DNA of 39,143 bases from an uncultured Clostridia bacterium. GTDB taxonomy: Bacteria > Bacillota > Clostridia > Oscillospirales > Acutalibacteraceae. Position 1 is the first letter of the stretch. Each line of letters begins with the position of its first letter. A program made the position numbers and the translations under genes. This document shows, piece by piece, positions 32,896-39,143 of the stretch. The notes beneath the pieces were generated by a model that saw only the letters and a list, made by a program, of their open reading frames with translations, did no database searches and was not told the DNA's origin. The DNA is taken from assembly GCA_947625785.1 (NCBI GenBank), contig CANQPS010000019.1, positions 1 through 39,143 of the forward strand, read 5' to 3'.

Positions 32896-32922
32896 GTACA
32901 AATGTTCTATAACCTTATTATA
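32896..32922 (-). promoter_or_regulatory. Promoter -10 with adjacent LexA-like box
   Basis: On the minus strand TATAAT (32922-32917) is followed by GAACATTTGTAC (32907-32896). This matches the SOS core GAAC-N4-GTTC except for one base in the second half-site. The -35 is poor (TTATAA, spacer 16). The box position overlaps the transcription start and would allow repression. The match is imperfect, so LexA control is a hypothesis. Confidence 0.45.
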
Positions 32923-33000
32923 TCACAACCGTTTGTACTTATAATTGCATAACAGAACAAAAGTCCGTTTTTTTTACTAAAATAGATTTATTTGTACTAA

Positions 33001-34242
33001 TTAATCAAGTATGTAAACTATCATATTCCTTCTGCCGAAGTTTACACAAGCCGACTCTGACGGAAAATATAAATCAAGCAAACCTAAACCTGCCATTAAT
33101 GCCCCGCCTGTATCCGCAGCAGTTGCATAGCCGTAAACTATACTTCCATCGGCTGAAACAACATACATTCTTGTTCCATAAGGAATAATATTAGGATTTA
33201 CAGCAACATTACCATATCCTACTGTTCTGCCTGTTGAACATAAAGAACCCGCCGGTTCATAATATGCCGTACAAGAACCCGACATAGATTTTGAATATGA
33301 AACCCAATTTCCATTATGGTCTCTGAATGTTCCCGGACCATCTGTTACCGTATAGCTGTATTTTGAAGATAACGGAATTGTAACGGTTTTTTGTTTTGTA
33401 CCAACAAGGGTTACCTCATCAATAGAATCAACTGTGACCTCCGAAGATAAAATTTCTGTTTCGACAACTTCGCCATTTACAATAGTTTTTTTCTTAATAA
33501 GTTGTCTTTCGCCGTCCTTACCGCTAACTAACAACTTTGTTTCCCCTTGATACAAATCAGATGTATTTTGAGTAGTTTTCTTATAAGGTATTGTTTCAAC
33601 TTCCGAAAATTCCTCATAAGATACTCTATCAATAACTATTGAAAAATCTTCGTCAATCATATCCGTAAAATCACAGTTAATAATATCATCTTCATCAAGT
33701 CCCGGGCACTGTAAATACTCTAAAGTTGATTGAACATCACCCTCCGGAACAGCAACTGTTTTAGTTTCACCATTATCACTGAAATTAATATTATACCATC
33801 TTGTGATATTAATTTTAATATCATCTTCCAGAACGGTATCCAAAGAAGGCTCTACAACATCAATATCACTAATACTAATATTTAAATCGGCAAGAGCATC
33901 TGCAACTGTACCATTATGCATAATAGTTTCTTTAACATCATTATCAACACTAACGCTAACAACCATAGCTCTGTTGACTTTTATCAAAATATTATCTTCA
34001 TTATCTTCTCTTATAACTTGGTCATTTTCCTCTAATGAAATCCCTGCCAAATTAAGAATACTTTCTGTATTGTTTCCCATTAATGCTGTAACTCTTACAG
34101 TTTCCTCATCTGATGTTATGTAATATGTTTTACTCAAAAATGTAATTGCGGAAACCGCAGCTATACACGTTGCACCAAGTATTGCAACAGGAACTATTCG
34201 TTTTAAATTTTTCACCTTTTCTTTTATAATCGACAAATTCAT
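33001..34242 (-). CDS. YabE-like secreted cell-wall protein (DUF348, G5, 3D domains)
   Basis: This 413-residue protein has an N-terminal membrane anchor or signal (about 17-37, VPVAILGATCIAAVSAITFL). DUF348-type small domains follow (about 40-200, with ALMGNNTESILNLAGISLEE and MHNGTVADALADLNISISD). Then come a G5 domain (about 215-290, ETIPYKKTTQNTSDLYQGET onward) and a C-terminal 3D domain (about 325-413, with VNPNIIPYGTRMYV and TAADTGGALMAGLGLLDLYF). This is the layout of YabE and stationary-phase peptidoglycan lytic proteins, so it is probably a lytic transglycosylase acting on peptidoglycan. ATG 34242 has AAGGAG 8 bases upstream. It has its own consensus promoter. Confidence 0.92.
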   Translation of the reverse strand: MNLSIIKEKVKNLKRIVPVAILGATCIAAVSAITFLSKTYYITSDEETVRVTALMGNNTESILNLAGISLEENDQVIREDNEDNILIKVNRAMVVSVSVDNDVKETIMHNGTVADALADLNISISDIDVVEPSLDTVLEDDIKINITRWYNINFSDNGETKTVAVPEGDVQSTLEYLQCPGLDEDDIINCDFTDMIDEDFSIVIDRVSYEEFSEVETIPYKKTTQNTSDLYQGETKLLVSGKDGERQLIKKKTIVNGEVVETEILSSEVTVDSIDEVTLVGTKQKTVTIPLSSKYSYTVTDGPGTFRDHNGNWVSYSKSMSGSCTAYYEPAGSLCSTGRTVGYGNVAVNPNIIPYGTRMYVVSADGSIVYGYATAADTGGALMAGLGLLDLYFPSESACVNFGRRNMIVYILD

Positions 34243-34317
34243 ATATAGTGCTCCTTATTAACTTAAATTATTACAATTCAGTAACTTTTCAACTAAATAG
34301 TACCAACTACATTATTA

Positions 34318-34346
34318 ATTATACCCTTGTGAACTGTTAATGTCAA
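34318..34346 (-). promoter_or_regulatory. Promoter of the YabE-like gene
   Basis: A perfect TTGACA (34346-34341, minus strand) is 17 bases from a perfect TATAAT (34323-34318), giving a leader of about 70 bases before ATG 34242. Confidence 0.92.
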
Positions 34347-34789
34347 ATGAAATAAAACCACATTTTTTGTGCAAAATGTACATTCAGTGGATTTAAAAGG
34401 TGTCAACAAAAGCCGAATTAGGACTTTGTTTGTTGCAAATATGCAAAAAATAGAGTTTAAATATGTGCAATTTGCAGAATTTAAGAGTTACAAATCTGTT
34501 ACAAAAATAAATACCTATTCTTTATCGTTTATTACCGAAAGTATTTGTAATTAAATTAGTCAAAAGTTATAGTAAAACTTTCTGTAATGTTTTTAAAGAA
34601 ATAAAATTTATGCAAAATTTACATATTTTGGAATTTTTGCAACAATAAGAAAATAGTTTGCGTCAAAAAAGTTTTCAACAATTTTTGTATGATTTTAATT
34701 TTTCTGAATATATAAAATAGCCTGTTAATATGTGTCACAAATAAAAAATTTGCCATATTATGATTATAAAGCCATAGGGGGCGAATAAT
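34347..34789. other. AT-rich divergent intergenic region with recurring TTGCA motifs
   Basis: This 440-base gap between the YabE-like and YtaF-like genes has no supported gene; a plus-strand frame of 61 codons at 34369-34554 lacks a ribosome binding site. Short TGCAAA/TTTGCA words recur near 34370, 34434, 34441, 34468, 34474, 34611 and 34636. A TATGATTATAAAG stretch near 34758-34770 may be the -10 region for the gene at 34790. Confidence 0.5.
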
Positions 34790-35380
34790 ATGGAGTTTTA
34801 TGGGATAGTCTTGTTAGCATTATCACTAAGTATAGACAGCATCGGTATTGGTATAGGCTGTGGAATAAGCTGCGTTAAACTTGGACATCTTTCACGATTG
34901 ATAATATGTTTTGTATCGGGTATAGTAACGATTATAAGTTTATCTCTCGGTAATATAATATGGAAACTATTTTCGGGCGATATATTAGTATATATAAGTA
35001 ATACTTTTCTTATATTAATCGGTATATTTATAATGATACAAGGATTTATCAAAAATAAAGACAAACACTCCGCCGTTAATATTATGAGAAATCCTAATAA
35101 CTGCGACATTGACCATTCAAAAAATATTGACAGTAAAGAGGCTATTATAACAGCAATAGCATTATCAACAGATTCGATGGGTGTAGGAATATGCTCAAAT
35201 GCACAGGGTTCAGAAATTACAGCCGTCACAATACTTACAATTATATTTATGTATTTATTGATTACAGGAGGGTTAATATTAGGCAAAAAATTTTCCGATA
35301 AATTTAAACTTTCGTCAAATTTCTCCGCAGCAATATCGGGATTTATAATCATAGGTATTGGAATTTATCGTTTTATATAA
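34790..35380 (+). CDS. MntP/YtaF family membrane protein (sporulation protein YtaF-like)
   Basis: This 196-residue polytopic protein has about six transmembrane helices in two related halves, each starting with an LS-x-D-S motif (LALSLSIDSIGIGIG and ALSTDSMGVGIC). The loop between them contains NPNNCDIDHSKNIDSKEA, which matches the central loop of the YtaF subgroup. MntP-type members export manganese; YtaF is annotated as a sporulation membrane protein of unknown transport role. ATG 34790 has AGGGGG about 9 bases upstream. I saw no yybP-ykoY Mn riboswitch upstream. It is monocistronic with a terminator at 35383-35418. Confidence 0.85.
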   Translation: MEFYGIVLLALSLSIDSIGIGIGCGISCVKLGHLSRLIICFVSGIVTIISLSLGNIIWKLFSGDILVYISNTFLILIGIFIMIQGFIKNKDKHSAVNIMRNPNNCDIDHSKNIDSKEAIITAIALSTDSMGVGICSNAQGSEITAVTILTIIFMYLLITGGLILGKKFSDKFKLSSNFSAAISGFIIIGIGIYRFI

Positions 35381-35382
35381 AA

Positions 35383-35418
35383 TTGCCGGCATATGATATT
35401 TGTATCATCTGCCGGTAA
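35383..35418 (+). terminator. Terminator after the YtaF-like gene
   Basis: TTGCCGGCA pairs with TGCCGGTAA (one G-U pair), and the inner ATGATA pairs with TATCAT across one mismatch, giving a long hairpin 3 bases past the stop codon, with ATTTT following. From 35419 to 35662 I see no supported gene; a minus-strand 63-codon frame at 35472-35663 begins inside the glnS terminator tail without a ribosome binding site. Confidence 0.85.
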
Positions 35419-35662
35419 ATTTTGCTAATCTAAAATTTATATTTTATTCAATTACAAGACGATAATATTTTTTAAGGAGAACCACCTTTTTCCCCATAAC
35501 TTTCAGGTTCTTGTTCAAAACTTAGTGATGTTATGCAGATGTTTTCTTCATCATAATAGGGACTTTTTGTGTTTTTAAAAATTATAAAAGTTCTTTTAAA
35601 AGGTAAAGGGCATAAAGCTCGTAAATAGTGACAAATATTCCCATTAATATAAAACCATTCCA

Positions 35663-35699
35663 ATAAAAAGTGATAAAGACTTATATATCTTTATCACTT
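35663..35699 (-). terminator. Terminator after glnS
   Basis: On the minus strand AAGTGATAAAGA (35699-35688) pairs with TCTTTATCACTT (35679-35668), followed by TTTATT; counting stem bases the tail reads TTTTTATT. It begins 16 bases past the stop codon at 35715. Confidence 0.92.
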
Positions 35700-35714
35700 C
35701 AAAGTTTAGTATAT

Positions 35715-37388
35715 TTATTTCCTTTTAAAACTATCTTTTAAAGATACGGCTCTGTTAAATACAGGGTGTCCGTCTGTGCTGTCGCTGTCAACACAAAAAT
35801 ACCCTTGACGCATAAATTGATATGATTTTTGTGGTATAACATTAGCCATACTTTCTTCAACCTTACAGTTCTTCAATATGGTAAGCGAATTAGGATTTAT
35901 ATAATCCAAGAAGTTTTTGTCGCCAGCCTCAGGATTTTCAACCGTAAACAAATTATCATACAATCTTACTTCTGCATCAACTGCGTTTCTTGTATCAACC
36001 CAATGAATAGTACCTTTAACTTTTCTTCCATCAGGTGTATTACCGCCCCTTGTAGCAGGGTCATATTCGGCATAAACCTCTATAACATTTCCATTATTGT
36101 CTTTTTTACAGCCCGTACAACGAACTATATATGTTGTCTTTAATCTTACTTCGTTATTAGGAAATAATCTAAAATATCCCTTAGGAGGATTTTCCGTAAA
36201 ATCATCTTGTTCAATATATATTTCACGGGAGAATGAAACCGTTCTTGTTCCGGCCTCAGGGTGATTAGGGTTATTCTCTACTTCAAAATACTCTACTTTA
36301 TCTTCCGGATAATTAGTAATTACTAATTTTAAAGGTCTTAATACCGCCATAGTTCTTTGAGCCGTATCATTTAAATCTTCCCTTAAACAATGCTCTAAAA
36401 AGCTATATTCAACAGTACTATTCACCTTTGCAACGCCTATTCTGTCACAGAAATTTCTAATAGATTTAGGAGTATAGCCCCTTCTTCTCAGACCGCAAAG
36501 TGTAGGCATTCTTGGGTCGTCCCAACCTGAAACATAATTTTCCTCGACAAGCTGACGAAGTTTTCTTTTGCTCATAACGGTATTATTTATATTTAGTCTT
36601 GCAAACTCAATCTGTCTTGGCTTGGAAGGTGCAGAAATATTATTTATAACCCAATCATAAAGTGGTCTGTGTGCCTCAAATTCAAGCGAACATAAAGAAT
36701 GTGTAATCCCTTCCAATGCATCTTCAATCGGGTGTGCAAAGTCATACATAGGATATATACACCACTCATTACCGGTTGAATGATGTGTCATATGATTAAT
36801 CCTATAAATAACAGGGTCACGCATATTAAAATTACCTGATGCAAGGTCTATTTTTGCCCTTAAAGTCATCGCACCGTCCGGAAATTCGCCATTTTTCATT
36901 CTTTGGAATAAGTCAAGACTTTGCTCTATCGGTCTGTCACGATAAGGACTCGCTGCAGGAGTATTCAAATCTCCCCTGTTAGCTCTAACCTCGTCAGGGG
37001 TTAATTGACAAACATAAGCAAGACCTTTTCTGATAAGCTCACAAGCAAAATCATACATCTGAGCAAAATACTCAGAAGCATAATACACTCTGTCATACCA
37101 ATTAAATCCTAACCATTTAATATCATTTTTAATAGCATCTACATACTCCACATCTTCTTTTGTAGGGTTAGTATCGTCCATTCTCAGATTACATTTACCG
37201 CCGAATTTTTCGGCAGTCCCAAAGTCTATACAAATTGCTTTAACGTGACCTATATGCAAATATCCATTAGGCTCAGGCGGAAAACGAGTATGCACTTCTT
37301 GTTTTTCAAATCTTCCCCCTTTGCCAATATCTTCCTCAATAAAATCGTGAATAAAATTACCTGTTATTTCCATAATTTCATCAGCCAT
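35715..37388 (-). CDS. glnS: Glutamine--tRNA ligase
   Basis: This 557-residue class I synthetase has the HIGH-type motif [27 protein letters not shown], the GlnRS-specific catalytic region with [20 protein letters not shown], a KMSKS-type VMSKR, and a C-terminal beta-barrel anticodon-binding part (about 340-550). It charges tRNA-Gln directly. It begins 12 bases after the gltX stop, with AAGAAGGTG as ribosome binding site, so the two are an operon. Most Firmicutes make Gln-tRNA by the GatCAB route, so a GlnRS gene next to gltX is notable although known in some Clostridia. Confidence 0.97.
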   Translation of the reverse strand: MADEIMEITGNFIHDFIEEDIGKGGRFEKQEVHTRFPPEPNGYLHIGHVKAICIDFGTAEKFGGKCNLRMDDTNPTKEDVEYVDAIKNDIKWLGFNWYDRVYYASEYFAQMYDFACELIRKGLAYVCQLTPDEVRANRGDLNTPAASPYRDRPIEQSLDLFQRMKNGEFPDGAMTLRAKIDLASGNFNMRDPVIYRINHMTHHSTGNEWCIYPMYDFAHPIEDALEGITHSLCSLEFEAHRPLYDWVINNISAPSKPRQIEFARLNINNTVMSKRKLRQLVEENYVSGWDDPRMPTLCGLRRRGYTPKSIRNFCDRIGVAKVNSTVEYSFLEHCLREDLNDTAQRTMAVLRPLKLVITNYPEDKVEYFEVENNPNHPEAGTRTVSFSREIYIEQDDFTENPPKGYFRLFPNNEVRLKTTYIVRCTGCKKDNNGNVIEVYAEYDPATRGGNTPDGRKVKGTIHWVDTRNAVDAEVRLYDNLFTVENPEAGDKNFLDYINPNSLTILKNCKVEESMANVIPQKSYQFMRQGYFCVDSDSTDGHPVFNRAVSLKDSFKRK

Positions 37389-37400
37389 ATTTACACCTTC

Positions 37401-38858
37401 TTATTTATTCAATAATTTTTCAAGACCTATATTAAGTCGTTTCATACTCTCATCTTTTCCAAGGATATGAAGTATTTCAACGGCACCGCCCGGAGTTACA
37501 CTCATACCTGAAACTGCAATTCTTACCGGCCACATTAAAGTTCCGTTTTTAACTCCGACTCTTTCTGCGAGCGAAATTAAACAATCGTGTATATTATCAC
37601 TTGTCCAATCACTGATATTGCACAATTCTTTAATGGCGATTTTTAACATATCAACGGAATTTTCGAGGTTAGTTTTACTTTTTTTATTTACAAAAAGTTC
37701 AACGCTATACTCCGGCAATTTCTCAAAGAATTTTATTTTTTCCGGAATTTCTGTTAATCTTACAGTTCTCTGCTGTAATATACCTGCAACTTCAACCCAA
37801 TTAAGTTCTTTATTAGGGACACCCTGTTTAAAGTATGGCATAGCAATATCTGCAAATTGCTGTGTAGTCATAGCTTTTATATATTCAGCATTAAACCAAG
37901 AAAGTTTATCATAATCGAATATAGCCGGTGATTTACTTATACCACTTATATCAAAAACTTCGCAAAGTTCATCAAGCGTAAATAATTCTTTGTTATCTTT
38001 CGGACACCAACCAAGCAAAGCAATATAATTAATAATTGCTTGCGGCAAATATCCATCTTTTATCAGGTCTTCAAAACCTGTTGAACCGTGCCTTTTAGAC
38101 AACTTAGAAACCGTTCCATCTTCATTTTTACCCATTATAAGAGGTAAATGCACATATGTTGGAATTTCCCACCCAAAAGCCTCATAAAGTAAGTTATATT
38201 TTGGTGATGAGGATAAATACTCACAACCTCTCACAACGTGAGTAATATTCATTGTATGGTCATCAATTACATTAGCAAAATTATAAGTAGGATAACCGTC
38301 TGCCTTTATAAGAATTTGGTCTTGCAGTTCCGAATTTTCAACAGTAATGTCTCCAAAAACCGCATCACTAAATGTAGTACTTCCTTCAAGAGGCATTTTT
38401 TGTCTTATAACATAAGGTACTCCATCGGCAAGTTTTTTATTCACTTCTTCCGGCGATAAATTTCTGCAATGTCTGTCATAACCTGCACCAATTTCTCCCT
38501 CGGTCTTTAAACTTTCAAGTCTTTCCTTTGAACAGAAACAATAATATGCCTTATCCTCCTTTACAAGCTGTTGGGCATAAGGAATATACATAGCTTTTCT
38601 TTCACTTTGCACATAAGGGCCATAATCCCCGCCAATGTCCGGACCTTCATCGTGTTTAAGACCCGCCGTTTTAAGAGTATTATATATTACATCGACAGCA
38701 CCTTCAACTAATCTTTCTTGGTCAGTATCCTCTATTCTTAAGATAAATTTACCTTTATTTGATTTTGCAATTAAATATTCATACAATGCTGTCCTCAAAT
38801 TTCCAACGTGCATAAAGCCTGTTGGACTTGGGGCATATCTTGTGCGAACTTGTGACAT
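37401..38858 (-). CDS. gltX: Glutamate--tRNA ligase
   Basis: This 485-residue class I synthetase has the HIGH-type APSPTGFMHVGNLRTALYEY, RIEDTDQERLVEGA, a KMSKS-type KLSKRHGST, and the typical helical C-terminal anticodon-binding domain (about 330-485). It charges tRNA-Glu for translation. ATG 38858 has GGAGAG 8 bases upstream. It is the first gene of gltX-glnS, and its promoter lies only about 15 bases from an IS200/IS605-type right end. Confidence 0.97.
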   Translation of the reverse strand: MSQVRTRYAPSPTGFMHVGNLRTALYEYLIAKSNKGKFILRIEDTDQERLVEGAVDVIYNTLKTAGLKHDEGPDIGGDYGPYVQSERKAMYIPYAQQLVKEDKAYYCFCSKERLESLKTEGEIGAGYDRHCRNLSPEEVNKKLADGVPYVIRQKMPLEGSTTFSDAVFGDITVENSELQDQILIKADGYPTYNFANVIDDHTMNITHVVRGCEYLSSSPKYNLLYEAFGWEIPTYVHLPLIMGKNEDGTVSKLSKRHGSTGFEDLIKDGYLPQAIINYIALLGWCPKDNKELFTLDELCEVFDISGISKSPAIFDYDKLSWFNAEYIKAMTTQQFADIAMPYFKQGVPNKELNWVEVAGILQQRTVRLTEIPEKIKFFEKLPEYSVELFVNKKSKTNLENSVDMLKIAIKELCNISDWTSDNIHDCLISLAERVGVKNGTLMWPVRIAVSGMSVTPGGAVEILHILGKDESMKRLNIGLEKLLNK

Positions 38859-38917
38859 AATAAAATCTCTCCACTTCCAAAATACATTTTTTTAATCGGT
38901 ATACACCGTATTTTATT

Positions 38918-38946
38918 ATTATAACAAATATTAACATATTTTTAAA
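38918..38946 (-). promoter_or_regulatory. Promoter of gltX-glnS
   Basis: TTTAAA (38946-38941, minus strand) is 17 bases from a perfect TATAAT (38923-38918), giving a leader of about 55 bases. No T-box is visible in so short a leader. Confidence 0.75.
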
Positions 38947-38954
38947 GTCCTTAT

Positions 38955-39083
38955 GTGACATCCTCCCCCGCCTGTAGAGGCAGGGGCTTCCCGTCCTCAG
39001 CAAGGTTGGTTCTCGTTCGATAGTACCAGTGTACTAAGCATAAGCGAGCTAACCCCGTGTGTCCCACGGTTTTGTATCGGTTG
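38955..39083 (-). mobile_element. IS200/IS605-type right end, likely 3' part of the TnpB guide (omega) RNA
   Basis: Downstream of the TnpB stop, on the minus strand, the sequence runs through ACCTTGCTGAGGACGGGAAG into a strong hairpin (38986-38978 with 38973-38965, loop CTAC, one mismatch) and ends AGGATGTCAC. This arrangement, with AAGCCCC leading into a GC-rich hairpin and GATGTCAC, is the usual right end of IS605/IS1341-like elements. In such elements the RNA over this end serves as the TnpB guide RNA, with the guide lying just outside the end. The exact boundary near 38955 is estimated. Confidence 0.82.
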
Positions 39084-39143
39084 CTATATAGCTAACGCTA
39101 TCCGCATACCTTCGTTTCTGATATTGATTGCAGCATTGACATC
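39084..39143 (-). CDS. tnpB: TnpB (IS605 OrfB-type RNA-guided nuclease), C-terminal fragment
   Basis: The last 19 codons read DVNAAINIRNEGMRIALAI then TAG, on the minus strand. DxNAAxNI is the RuvC-III motif of TnpB, whose Asp is catalytic. The gene continues past the right edge of the window, so its completeness cannot be judged. Its 3' end runs into the right end of the element. Confidence 0.88.
   Translation of the reverse strand, partial: DVNAAINIRNEGMRIALAI

Noticed and set aside
35472-35663. A 63-codon minus-strand frame between glnS and the YtaF-like gene
   Set aside because: It starts in the tail of the glnS terminator, has no ribosome binding site, and shows no recognisable domain.

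Overview
The window looks like a chromosomal segment of an AT-rich, low-GC anaerobic Firmicute, most likely a gut-type member of the class Clostridia. The signs are consensus TTGACA-17-TATAAT promoters, AGGAGG-like ribosome binding sites, a Gram-positive LexA box in front of lexA, a YabE-type G5/3D cell-wall protein, a YtaF-like protein, and a TPP-riboswitch-led thiC operon. Assignments rest on motif reading only; no database search was possible.

Layout. 1-320: four minus-strand tRNA genes (Gly, Phe, Asp, Val) with one promoter. 638-2563: a surface RCC1-repeat/Ig-like protein. 2855-6569: a two-gene operon of transcobalamin-like (DUF4430) surface proteins behind a consensus promoter, a cobalamin riboswitch and an intrinsic terminator; this is the most interesting unit in the window. 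6883-7968: an FkbM-type methyltransferase. 8036-15709: a 2557-residue protein with a GAP1-like N-terminus, about ten 124-residue tandem repeats and an acidic 11-residue repeat tract. 16029-18954 (plus): a small membrane protein, a RecQ helicase without an RQC domain, and the GTPase YchF. 19157-20071: a DagK-type lipid kinase. 20277-21218: a zinc-ribbon membrane protein with a Q/N/Y-rich tract. 21281-24921: thiC-thiE-HAD-thiD under TPP-riboswitch control. 24937-27909: a DUF6382-like/zinc-ribbon/FHA protein with 16 acidic repeats. 28256-28339: tRNA-Leu. 28627-29214: lexA. 29459-30133: a shortened AraC-type regulator. 30188-32056: a GC-richer padR-DUF1700-DUF4097 cassette. 32510-32866: a small membrane protein with a LexA-like site. 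33001-34242: a G5/3D protein. 34790-35380: YtaF family. 35715-38858: gltX-glnS. 38955-39143: right end of an IS200/IS605-type element with the C-terminus of TnpB, running off the window edge.

How it fits together. The first operon probably captures cobamides at the cell surface when B12 is scarce. The thi operon makes the pyrimidine half of thiamine and couples it to thiazole when TPP is scarce. The two large low-complexity proteins (8036 and 24937) are probably cytoplasmic scaffold or signalling proteins of unknown role. The padR cassette and the TnpB element are the clearest candidates for acquired DNA.
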